Positions 53,820 through 60,380 of a stretch of 64,000 nucleotides of DNA are shown one piece after another (the stretch's first letter is position 1; the number at the start of each line of letters is the position of its first letter). The notes under the pieces were generated by a model. The model saw only the letters and a program-made list of their open reading frames with translations, was not told the origin of the DNA and ran no database searches. The position numbers were made by a program, and so were the translations under genes. The stretch is from a virus. The DNA lies in IMG/VR virus record IMGVR_UViG_3300023235_001889, positions 1-64,000 of that record, one strand, 5' to 3'.

Positions 53820-54608
53820 ATGAATAATAAATTTTATGTATACATATATTATGACCCAAGAAATAATCAACCGTTTTATGTTGGTAAAGGAACTGGTGCG
53901 CGTTTATATGACCATCTAAAAGAATCTATAGAACGAACAGCAAATAAACGCAAGCATTATAAAATACAATCTATCCGACGTGATGGGTTAGAGCCAGTAG
54001 TTGAAAAATATAAAGATAATCTTACTGAAAATGAAGCATATGATTTAGAAGATGAACTCATAATAAAATGGGGTAGAAAGGATTTTGATAAAAACGGCAT
54101 TTTGTTTAATATAGCAGAAGCAGGCATTAGAGTTCCGGTGTATCGCGGCAAGGATCATTATAACTGGGGTAAAACTGGTGCCATGCTAGGAAAAAAATTA
54201 ACACCGGAACAAAAAGAGCGCCAACGAATAGCACAAACAGGCAGAACGCGAGAACCATTTAGTGATGAATGGTTAAAAAATATGGGTAAGAAAAAGAAAG
54301 GTGATAAAAATCCAATGTATGGTAAAAAACATTCACTTGAAACTTTGGAAAAGATACGCATCAAAGCACAAGATAGAATTCATAGTCCAGAATCAAATGA
54401 AAAACGTTCTGAAACATTGAAAAAAACCGCCGCGAAAAAATACCAACGTATCATTCCTGAAATACTTACTATCCAGCAGGATGGTATAATCACATATCGA
54501 GGTATTGCACGCGAACTTAATAATCGTGGATTTAAGACTGATCGTGGTTCTATATTCCGTGATGATATAGTGAAACGTATTTTGACTACAATGAACACCA
54601 CAACATAA
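53820..54608 (+). CDS. GIY-YIG homing endonuclease, second copy
   Basis: The product has 262 residues. The catalytic module is YVY (6-8), FYVGKG (19-24) and NEAYDLEDELIIKWGRKDFD. NUMOD3 is KGDKNPMYGKKHS at about 160-172, and a C-terminal recombinase/helix-turn-helix-like part contains TYRGIARELNNRGFKT. It is clearly homologous to the GIY-YIG gene at 40309-41166 (shared DPRNN, YDLEDEL, FDKNGIL), but the C-terminal target-binding parts differ. It lies after the gp23 terminator. No ribosome-binding site is visible before the ATG. Confidence 0.85.
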   Translation: MNNKFYVYIYYDPRNNQPFYVGKGTGARLYDHLKESIERTANKRKHYKIQSIRRDGLEPVVEKYKDNLTENEAYDLEDELIIKWGRKDFDKNGILFNIAEAGIRVPVYRGKDHYNWGKTGAMLGKKLTPEQKERQRIAQTGRTREPFSDEWLKNMGKKKKGDKNPMYGKKHSLETLEKIRIKAQDRIHSPESNEKRSETLKKTAAKKYQRIIPEILTIQQDGIITYRGIARELNNRGFKTDRGSIFRDDIVKRILTTMNTTT

Positions 54609-54611
54609 TAT
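54582..54611 (+). promoter_or_regulatory. Weak sigma70-type promoter before the small-gene array
   Basis: TTGACT (54582-54587), 18-base spacer, TAATAT (54606-54611, four of six bases). It overlaps the end of the homing gene and could drive the small-gene array. Confidence 0.35.
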
Positions 54612-54667
54612 AGACTCCCCGCCCACCCCTATGCTATGCTACTGTTAAACATTATAGAGGCATCATT

Positions 54668-54745
54668 ATGAACACACTAGCAACATGGCACTGGCACATA
54701 GAAATTAGTTCTAAGTGTACACATAATACGGCACAAGAATGGTGA
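54668..54745 (+). pseudogene. 25-residue frame, possible radical SAM gene remnant
   Basis: The frame starts at 54668, with AGAGG upstream, and ends at TGA 54743-54745. Its product reads WHWHIEISSKCTHNTAQEW. The part WHIEISSKCT is how a class of phage radical SAM proteins begins just before the CxxxCxxC motif. Here the second and third cysteines are absent and the frame ends. It may be the broken end of a former gene or a real leader peptide before the array. The resemblance is from memory and short. Confidence 0.3.
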
Positions 54746-54756
54746 TTTAAGTGTAT

Positions 54757-55008
54757 ATGCAAGTAAATTCAACTGAATATATGTTCACTTGTCATGAAGT
54801 AGCGTTGCCTACTAAATTGATTCAAGCCTATCATGTCGTTTCAGGTATGCCACATACTGCATATGTATTTGACGATCAGGCACCGATTCAATGGTTGATT
54901 GATAATGATATAGATTATAAGAATGAAAAAACAGATCAATACACACGAAGGATATTAGTAATAAAATCGATAGAGAATTCAATGGCATTCAAGTTGAGGT
55001 GGATATGA
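54757..55008 (+). CDS. Small array protein 1 (DAMAFKLRW family)
   Basis: The product has 83 residues from the ATG at 54757; a GTG at 54751 in frame would add two. It is the first of thirteen small genes. It has the two blocks of the family: a central tryptophan block IQWLIDNDIDYKN and the C-terminal NSMAFKLRWI. The end codons TTG AGG TGG ATA TGA contain AGGTGG, which is the ribosome-binding site for the next gene, whose ATG overlaps the stop as ATGA. The function of the family is unknown to me. Confidence 0.68.
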   Translation: MQVNSTEYMFTCHEVALPTKLIQAYHVVSGMPHTAYVFDDQAPIQWLIDNDIDYKNEKTDQYTRRILVIKSIENSMAFKLRWI

Positions 55009-55250
55009 TATTAAAACAATTGCCACCAAATGATAGGCAAATATATTTCCATATGTTTGATGTAACATTAGAAAGTGGTGAATATAAAAGTCATATTACT
55101 AAATGGTTGAAGGAAAATATAGGTAGATATAAATTTATGGAACGAGATAGAAAATGGATTGTTAATAATTATCGTGGTAAACATAATAGATTTTTCTATG
55201 GGTTTAGGTATAGCGAAGATGCGATGGCTTTTAAATTGATGTGGATATGA
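55005..55250 (+). CDS. Small array protein 2 (DAMAFKLRW family)
   Basis: The product has 81 residues from the ATG at 55005 that overlaps the previous stop (ATGA), behind AGGTGG. It has the central block ITKWLKENIGRYKF and the terminal block SEDAMAFKLMWI. Basic residues are frequent (NNYRGKHNRFF). The 3' end again reads TTG ATG TGG ATA TGA into the next start. The paired tryptophan blocks suggest one small domain of about 80 residues. Confidence 0.68.
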   Translation: MILKQLPPNDRQIYFHMFDVTLESGEYKSHITKWLKENIGRYKFMERDRKWIVNNYRGKHNRFFYGFRYSEDAMAFKLMWI

Positions 55251-55540
55251 TTATATTTGATCAACGGTATCATGTTAGTGAGTTTTTATCTGTATATCAA
55301 AAATGGATAAAGGTGGGAGTGAGTAGAAGTCTTGCTACAGGTATGTCAGATGAACATGATGTAACGTATTGTCGTGATGCTGATATTATATATGAAAAAC
55401 TTGCAGAAAATATGATTGAAATATCTTTATGGATATATGAAAATATAAACTCTGAATATATTGCATTTAGTATGTATGAACATGCATTTTTTATAAAAAA
55501 CGAATGTGATGCGATGGCGTTTAAATTGAGGTGGATGTAA
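55247..55540 (+). CDS. Small array protein 3 (DAMAFKLRW family)
   Basis: The product has 97 residues from the ATG at 55247, coupled to the previous stop. The central block is ISLWIYENINSEYIAF and the terminal block is CDAMAFKLRWM. It is longer than its neighbours because of an N-terminal insertion (about 20-55) with the segment SDEHDVTYC. The last codons carry AGGTGG; the next gene starts 14 bases further, not by overlap. Confidence 0.66.
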   Translation: MIIFDQRYHVSEFLSVYQKWIKVGVSRSLATGMSDEHDVTYCRDADIIYEKLAENMIEISLWIYENINSEYIAFSMYEHAFFIKNECDAMAFKLRWM

Positions 55541-55543
55541 ATT

Positions 55544-55765
55544 ATGAAATGTGAAAAGTGTTCAAAGGAAATAATAAACAAATGGAAAGTATACCCCGAA
55601 GAACCCGGTTATTCTATCATATCAAAGGATGGAAAAGATGGTCATCCTATGGGATTCAAACGATTTAAAACAAAATGGGCTTATTTAATTTGCTTCAGTG
55701 AAAATCATTTCTCTGAAAAATGGCAAAGAAAGATTCATAAATGGTGGAGTTCGCAAAATGGTTAG
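55544..55765 (+). CDS. Small array protein 4, CxxC-containing, not of the family
   Basis: The product has 73 residues. It begins MKCEKCSKEI with a CxxC pair, like a single half of a zinc ribbon, and is rich in Lys and Trp (KWAYLICF, KWQRKIHKWW). It lacks the terminal DAMAFKLRW block. It starts four bases after the previous stop and overlaps the next start by eight bases. Function unknown. Confidence 0.6.
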   Translation: MKCEKCSKEIINKWKVYPEEPGYSIISKDGKDGHPMGFKRFKTKWAYLICFSENHFSEKWQRKIHKWWSSQNG

Positions 55766-56168
55766 ATGTATAAATTTTCCAAGTAGATACGATGAAGAAT
55801 TGTATAATTTAACCAAACATGTTAATGATTATCAAGAAGAGGTAGATAAAATAGCACGACGAAGAGAAATGGCGAAACATTCTTCATATAACAGCGAAGA
55901 ATTTGTAAAAAATCTAACAGAAGATGAACCGACAGCGATAACGTCATTAAGAAAAGCAAATATTAATCTTACATATTTTAATACATTCACTCGCGATGAT
56001 TGGAAATTTAATTCTAAAATAATAAAAGGCAATAATACATTAATAAGAAAATGGTGTTTATCAGAATTAAAATATAAACCATATTCAAAATTGGCAGTTG
56101 GAGGAACATTGTATATATTTCGTGATGATACGGATGCAATGGCGGCATATTTAAGGTGGTCTACGTGA
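55758..56168 (+). CDS. Small array protein 5 (DAMAFKLRW family, long form)
   Basis: The product has 136 residues from the ATG at 55758, chosen because GGTGGAG lies before it and the overlap with the previous gene is only eight bases; the frame is open to 55698. The first 60 residues form a charged helix region (NDYQEEVDKIARRREMAKH) absent in the other copies. The family part has LIRKWCLSELKYKPY and TDAMAAYLRWST. The next gene starts with GTG overlapping the stop (GTGA). Confidence 0.64.
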   Translation: MVRCINFPSRYDEELYNLTKHVNDYQEEVDKIARRREMAKHSSYNSEEFVKNLTEDEPTAITSLRKANINLTYFNTFTRDDWKFNSKIIKGNNTLIRKWCLSELKYKPYSKLAVGGTLYIFRDDTDAMAAYLRWST

Positions 56169-56440
56169 TTTATATTGACCTACCGTGGAATCTATATAAT
56201 CATAATGAAACGATGCAAAGATTTTTTGATAATATAGATGATGATAACTTGTTTGATTTAAAATATTTAAAACCCAATGAAGATATGGTATCATGGTTGA
56301 ACGAAAATGATATATCATATGAATTTGTTACCTCAAAACCAGTTAAAACAATGTGCGGCAAAGATGGTTTGTTGCATGATTATTTTATAAAACTCGACAT
56401 TAAAGAGGACGCTATGGGGTTTATATTACGATGGATATAA
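56165..56440 (+). CDS. Small array protein 6 (DAMAFKLRW family)
   Basis: The product has 91 residues from a GTG at 56165 that overlaps the previous stop; this fits the coupling rule of the array better than the upstream in-frame GTG at 56156. The central block is MVSWLNENDISYEF and the terminal block is KEDAMGFILRWI. Its 3' end is nearly identical in DNA to that of the next gene (about 35 bases with few changes). Confidence 0.65.
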   Translation: MIYIDLPWNLYNHNETMQRFFDNIDDDNLFDLKYLKPNEDMVSWLNENDISYEFVTSKPVKTMCGKDGLLHDYFIKLDIKEDAMGFILRWI

Positions 56441-56673
56441 TGACTTATGTATTTGAAAATGATGAACATTTTGTAGAAATCGAGCCAAGTCTTGCGTTAT
56501 TACCAAATGGTGAAAAAATAGTTTACAGTGGACTTGTGATACATAATGATGTAATTAAGTGGTGTGACGATAATTTTAATAACTGGAAATATTCATGGGA
56601 TTCATATGATGCACCTAAAATACAATTTGAATGCAAGGAGGACGCTATGGGGTTTATACTACGATGGGTATGA
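56440..56673 (+). CDS. Small array protein 7 (DAMAFKLRW family)
   Basis: The product has 77 residues from the ATG at 56440 (TAATG overlap); an in-frame ATG at 56431 inside CGATGG is an alternative. The central block is VIKWCDDNFNNWKYSW and the terminal block is KEDAMGFILRWV. Its 3' end matches that of array gene 6 almost base for base, evidence of recent copying between neighbours. Confidence 0.65.
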   Translation: MTYVFENDEHFVEIEPSLALLPNGEKIVYSGLVIHNDVIKWCDDNFNNWKYSWDSYDAPKIQFECKEDAMGFILRWV

Positions 56674-56855
56674 AAAAAACAAAACGATCTGATATCAGAC
56701 TTGTTTGTTCTATGAGAATTGATGATGAAAAATTGGATTGGTTCAAAGATAATGATATACATAAATATTATTTGTTTAATAATGTAAACAGTGGTGCACA
56801 TATATCGTTTAAATATGCAGAGGACGCGATGGCGTTTAAGTTGATGTGGTTATGA
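56670..56855 (+). CDS. Small array protein 8 (DAMAFKLRW family)
   Basis: The product has 61 residues, the shortest full member, from the ATG at 56670 overlapping the previous stop (ATGA). The frame is open back to 56631 but that would run through the previous gene. The central block is LDWFKDNDIHKYYLF and the terminal block is AEDAMAFKLMWL. A lysine-rich N-terminus (MKKTKRSD) precedes a single beta strand. Confidence 0.63.
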   Translation: MKKTKRSDIRLVCSMRIDDEKLDWFKDNDIHKYYLFNNVNSGAHISFKYAEDAMAFKLMWL

Positions 56856-57079
56856 TTCAACTTGACGAACATGACCATTTTAATATAGAATACGAAGATT
56901 ATAAGAACAATATGTATTTTGTTATGTTAAATGATGAAATAGAAGTATGGATTCGTGAAAATCTAAATAGTGATTATGATTTAGATTGTGAAGATTATTA
57001 TTATTATAAAGATTCATCAATATATATCACATTTGCCAACGATGAAGATTCTGTCGCATTTATATTGAGGTGGATATGA
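56852..57079 (+). CDS. Small array protein 9 (DAMAFKLRW family)
   Basis: The product has 75 residues from the ATG at 56852 (ATGA overlap). It is strongly acidic, with DLDCEDYYYYKDSS. The central block is EVWIRENLNSDYDL and the terminal block is DEDSVAFILRWI, in which the usual DAM is DSV. The 3' end TTG AGG TGG ATA TGA supplies AGGTGG for the next gene. Confidence 0.65.
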   Translation: MIQLDEHDHFNIEYEDYKNNMYFVMLNDEIEVWIRENLNSDYDLDCEDYYYYKDSSIYITFANDEDSVAFILRWI

Positions 57080-57372
57080 AACTAGTAAAATGTAGAAAGT
57101 ATAAAAAAGGATCAACCGTTCCGTTAGAATACTTCAAATATGAATTACGTTTCGATAAAGAAACGGTTAATTTAATATGCAATAAACATAAAAATCCGAT
57201 AGATGGTCTTACTGATTGGTGTGATGAAAATTATGGCCCTATGGTACCAAAAGATGGCGTTAAAGGATGGAATTGGGCGATGTGGGCTACACCACATTAT
57301 AAAAATGTAGAGGCTATAGTATTTTTGCATTTAGTTGAGGACGCGATGGCTTTTAAATTACGATGGACATAA
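57076..57372 (+). CDS. Small array protein 10 (DAMAFKLRW family)
   Basis: The product has 98 residues from the ATG at 57076 (ATGA overlap). A basic N-terminus (KLVKCRKYKKGST) is followed by LTDWCDENYGPMVPKD, a Trp-rich insertion (GWNWAMWATPH) and the terminal block VEDAMAFKLRWT. The next frame begins ten bases before this stop. Confidence 0.65.
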   Translation: MKLVKCRKYKKGSTVPLEYFKYELRFDKETVNLICNKHKNPIDGLTDWCDENYGPMVPKDGVKGWNWAMWATPHYKNVEAIVFLHLVEDAMAFKLRWT

Positions 57373-57545
57373 ATAAAAAACCAAAACTTACAACTTTGTA
57401 TTCATTGAGTTTATTGAGTAGTATAGAAATAGTATATCCAAAAATTGAAGTGTTTATGGATTATAAAGCTAACGTAATATTAATTATTGACAACGTAGAT
57501 GATATAACGCTTGGGCATCATGGGATGGATAAAAATTTGAAATGA
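57363..57545 (+). CDS. Small array protein 11, divergent
   Basis: The product has 60 residues. The only possible start is the ATG inside CGATGG at 57363, overlapping the previous gene by ten bases. It lacks both tryptophan blocks; the middle is hydrophobic (VILIIDNVDDITLG). It overlaps the next gene by four bases. It could be a decayed member or an unrelated insertion. Confidence 0.5.
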   Translation: MDINKKPKLTTLYSLSLLSSIEIVYPKIEVFMDYKANVILIIDNVDDITLGHHGMDKNLK

Positions 57546-57742
57546 ATTATATAACGCGACAATCATCGGGGTGGTTTGCAATAACTAGTTATTGGTATCG
57601 AACAGATATTTATACATTATCACAACAACAACGAAAATGGATTGAATGCAATATTCGTGGTAGATGGACGGAAAACGCGTTTGGATGTGTAATGTTTGAA
57701 CACGAAGATGATTACATATTATATATGTTTGCTGGATCATGA
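57542..57742 (+). CDS. Small array protein 12, degenerate family member
   Basis: The product has 66 residues from an ATG overlapping the previous stop. It has the central block QRKWIECNIRGRWTEN, clearly of the family. The terminal block is changed to HEDDYILYMFAGS, keeping the acidic pair and the hydrophobic spacing but not the LRW end. It therefore gives a natural comparison for what the conserved end contributes. Confidence 0.58.
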   Translation: MNYITRQSSGWFAITSYWYRTDIYTLSQQQRKWIECNIRGRWTENAFGCVMFEHEDDYILYMFAGS

Positions 57743-58086
57743 AAAAACTTAAACATATATTATCATGGGATATTTCAGATGATATCAAATCTAAATACAA
57801 TGAAGATGTAGATATTCCATATGAGCATGATAAATTTACAGTAGAGTTTTATTTATGTGAAGACCTCTGTGATGATGAATGGGAATCATATCGAGTTAAA
57901 TTTGTAGAACTTGATGATTATTATGATTTACGAATAGCAGTATATGCTATGGATATAAGCCGTGAAATAGAAAAACGTGATGGTGGCACAATTGTAGAGT
58001 TTATATACCATGTGTTGATGGATTTAATAAATGAAGAGGATAAAGAGATAGCCATGCGGGACTTTTTAGATGAAATAAGTGATTAA
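57739..58086 (+). CDS. Small array protein 13, acidic, unrelated
   Basis: The product has 115 residues, overlapping the previous gene by four bases. It is very acidic, with alternating strands (FTVEFYLCEDLCDDEW, YRVKFVELDDYYDLRIAV) and a C-terminal helix ending RDFLDEISD. It has no family block. A DNA-mimic or inhibitor role is conceivable from the charge but not shown. Confidence 0.58.
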   Translation: MKKLKHILSWDISDDIKSKYNEDVDIPYEHDKFTVEFYLCEDLCDDEWESYRVKFVELDDYYDLRIAVYAMDISREIEKRDGGTIVEFIYHVLMDLINEEDKEIAMRDFLDEISD

Positions 58087-58088
58087 AT

Positions 58089-58316
58089 ATGTCAAAATAT
58101 CTACGAAAACAAAAAAGAAAAACTAAATTATGTTTAAAGAAAACATATACATTAGAACGAACGTTATCTAAAGAAGCGCGAGAAGAAATAGAAGAATGGT
58201 GTGAAGAAAATCTCACAGGGAGTTGTATGTGGTTAAGAACTGGATGGAATGATTCAAATACTATGGGATTTCAAGATTTATATGATAAAATGGCATTTAT
58301 TTTGCGTTGGGCGTGA
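58089..58316 (+). CDS. Small array protein 14 (DAMAFKLRW family)
   Basis: The product has 75 residues, starting two bases after the previous stop. A very basic N-terminus (SKYLRKQKRKTKLCLKK) is followed by IEEWCEENLTGSCMW and the terminal block YDKMAFILRWA. It is the last gene of the array. After it a new promoter and an unrelated gene follow. Confidence 0.62.
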   Translation: MSKYLRKQKRKTKLCLKKTYTLERTLSKEAREEIEEWCEENLTGSCMWLRTGWNDSNTMGFQDLYDKMAFILRWA

Positions 58317-58322
58317 AATATA

Positions 58323-58355
58323 TTGACCTACCAGTATGAAATAATATATTATAAT
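58323..58355 (+). promoter_or_regulatory. Possible sigma70-type promoter
   Basis: TTGACC (58323-58328) with TATATT (58345-58350, 16-base spacer) or TATAAT (58350-58355, spacer too long). It lies directly after the array and before the gene at 58381, which has GGAG upstream. Confidence 0.4.
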
Positions 58356-58380
58356 ACAATATTAATATGGAGTATATTAA

Positions 58381-58905
58381 ATGAGTGACAATACTTTTGC
58401 TGACATGACGTTGTCGGAGCAAATACAGGTAGTTAATGATAGATTTATGGGTAATCACCCTGATAGAATAACACAACCAAGTGAATTATTTAATGTTTTG
58501 GGTGAAACTGTTTATATAGTTCTTTCGCCATTCGGTAAAGACCAAGATATAGGCAATGGTTATATTTTTGATATGAGTATTGATGAAATACGATCAAAAG
58601 ATGGTGAAATATTGAATAATTATGACGTATTATCAATAGATAGTTTAGAAAATCCCGTATGTATATGCAATGATGATGAATTTAAAGCATTATGTTTGCG
58701 AGATTTGAACATTATACCAAATATATATAATAATCATGCTGCATTTACAACAAGAGATGGCGCTGAAGCATACGCCATGTTTAGAAAAATTCAATGGTTA
58801 GAAGAACAATCGTTAATAGATATGTCAAATGAATTTGATTTTTGGATGACGGACGAACAATATAATTCAGATAAGAAAATAATCGATAAAAATAAGGAAA
58901 AATAA
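58381..58905 (+). CDS. Hypothetical protein before dNMP kinase
   Basis: The product has 174 residues, with GGAG ten bases before the ATG. I do not recognise the family. It is acidic, with mixed alpha/beta character and a C-terminal helix ending in lysines (NSDKKIIDKNKEK). The only context is that it ends one base before the kinase gene, so they are probably cotranscribed. Confidence 0.62.
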   Translation: MSDNTFADMTLSEQIQVVNDRFMGNHPDRITQPSELFNVLGETVYIVLSPFGKDQDIGNGYIFDMSIDEIRSKDGEILNNYDVLSIDSLENPVCICNDDEFKALCLRDLNIIPNIYNNHAAFTTRDGAEAYAMFRKIQWLEEQSLIDMSNEFDFWMTDEQYNSDKKIIDKNKEK

Positions 58906-58906
58906 T

Positions 58907-59587
58907 ATGTTAGTAGGTGTTGTTGGTTTTATTGGCTCCGGTAAGGGTGCTATAGGCGATTTATTAGTTAAAAATAATGGTTTCACGACAGATAGTTTTG
59001 CAAAATCAGTTAAAGATGTTGCTTCGGTGATATTTGGATGGGATCGCGAGATGCTTGAAGGAAAAACAGATGAATCAAGGCATTTTAGAGAACAGCCAGA
59101 TAGATATTGGTCTAAGAAACTTGATATTAAGAATTTTACACCACGACAAGCACTGCAAATGGTTGGAACTGAAGCAGGGCGTAACATATTTGGTGAAGTA
59201 ATATGGACTGCTGGTGTTGAAAGACGTTGGTTGGACGCAAAAAAACCTAATACTGTTATCACTGATTGTAGATTTCCTAATGAAATAGATATGATACGCA
59301 AATTGGGTGGGCGCGTACTGCGCATTACACGCGGGGCAGACCCTGAATGGTATCAACAGATGCTATTTTTTAATAAAGGCATGTGTGATGAAGAAGACTT
59401 GCGCATGATACGCCAACGACGTGCTACAAAATCTATACCACATGAAAGCGAAACCGCATGGATTGGGTGTAATTTTGATGAAAATATATCAAATGATGGC
59501 ACACTTAAAGATTTAGAAAAAACAATGGTTGAAATTTCTGATAAATTGCTTGAAGCTTCTGAAATCCAACTTGGATTAGATTTGTGA
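58907..59587 (+). CDS. 1: dNMP kinase, gp1-like
   Basis: The product has 226 residues; T4 gp1 has 241. It begins MLVGVVGFIGSGKGAIGDLL, with P-loop GFIGSGKG (7-14) in which the usual S/T after GK is glycine. Further conserved parts are TPRQALQMVGTEAGRNIFGE, VWTAG-like VIWTAGVE, VITDCRFPNEIDMIR and GGRVLRITRGA. gp1 phosphorylates deoxynucleoside monophosphates for phage DNA synthesis. It overlaps the SLOG gene (GTGA). Confidence 0.8.
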   Translation: MLVGVVGFIGSGKGAIGDLLVKNNGFTTDSFAKSVKDVASVIFGWDREMLEGKTDESRHFREQPDRYWSKKLDIKNFTPRQALQMVGTEAGRNIFGEVIWTAGVERRWLDAKKPNTVITDCRFPNEIDMIRKLGGRVLRITRGADPEWYQQMLFFNKGMCDEEDLRMIRQRRATKSIPHESETAWIGCNFDENISNDGTLKDLEKTMVEISDKLLEASEIQLGLDL

Positions 59588-60285
59588 CATCAATAACTCC
59601 ATCAGATATACCATTTATTGGTAAAATAGCAGATGATGTGTGCCTTAGTGGTGGGGCAGCAGGGGCTGATGTTGCGTGGGGTAATGCTGCCCTATCTGTT
59701 GGTCATCAGGTGGTTCATTGGTCGTTTAAAGGGCATAAATCGCATGATAATGATAACACATATATTCTAAATGATGAAGATTTATCAAAATCTGACGAAT
59801 ATCTCGTAGAAGCTAATGCGACACTTAAAAGAAAACTAAGTTTTAATAAGCCATATATCGTTAACCTTCTAAAACGGAGTTGGTATCAAGTTAAATATGC
59901 CGATTCGGTATATGTAGTTGGTTCGTTAAATGAAAAAGCAATCAAGTATGACCCAAACCAAGGATTTGATCGAAAATATCATTTGATAAATGATAGAAAG
60001 GATAGATTAGGAGTCAACGGTGGAACCGCATGGGCAATGCAATTTTATTTAGATATGTATCGAAGGATGAATGGTGATATGGATTTTAATATGATATTAT
60101 ATGATCAACTTGAACGTGAATTATATAGTTATTCACCGAAATATGGATGTTGGTTTACAATGGAGGAAAATATGGCATTTTCCAATAAAAAAGTAGGTAA
60201 ACCAAATGGTATTTATGCAGCGATTGGCTCAAGAGATTTAAATCAATCTGGAGAAACATATATCGAAGGCATATATAAAAAATAA
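59584..60285 (+). CDS. SLOG-type nucleotide-binding protein
   Basis: The product has 233 residues from a GTG overlapping the kinase stop (GTGA). The Rossmann-like motif CLSGGAAGADVAWGNAA (20-36), with VGHQVVHWSFKGH after it, is the signature of the SLOG superfamily (YpsA/DprA/LOG-like). Further segments are YADSVYVVGSLNE and GVNGGTAWAMQFYLD. SLOG proteins bind or cleave nucleotides or nucleotide derivatives. Pairing with a dNMP kinase suggests nucleotide metabolism, but a role in sensing is possible. A terminator follows. Confidence 0.72.
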   Translation: MTSITPSDIPFIGKIADDVCLSGGAAGADVAWGNAALSVGHQVVHWSFKGHKSHDNDNTYILNDEDLSKSDEYLVEANATLKRKLSFNKPYIVNLLKRSWYQVKYADSVYVVGSLNEKAIKYDPNQGFDRKYHLINDRKDRLGVNGGTAWAMQFYLDMYRRMNGDMDFNMILYDQLERELYSYSPKYGCWFTMEENMAFSNKKVGKPNGIYAAIGSRDLNQSGETYIEGIYKK

Positions 60286-60310
60286 AAAGATAAAAATATA
60301 TGGTATATTA

Positions 60311-60340
60311 GGCGGTTAGTTGATTCTAACCGCCATTTTT
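60311..60340 (+). terminator. Rho-independent terminator
   Basis: GGCGGTTAG, six-base loop, CTAACCGCC, then ATTTTT. The 9-pair stem closes the kinase-SLOG unit just before a late box. Confidence 0.88.
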
Positions 60341-60341
60341 A

Positions 60342-60349
60342 TATAAATA
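60342..60349 (+). promoter_or_regulatory. Late promoter box TATAAATA of the neck genes
   Basis: An exact late box lies immediately after the terminator and 32 bases before gp13, which has GGAG before its ATG. Confidence 0.72.
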
Positions 60350-60380
60350 CAATAGGTAATGTATATCTGGAGTCATTTAT

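Noticed and set aside
54609-54667. tRNA gene in the gap after the homing gene
   Set aside because: The C-rich stretch does not form a cloverleaf and has no TTC arm.
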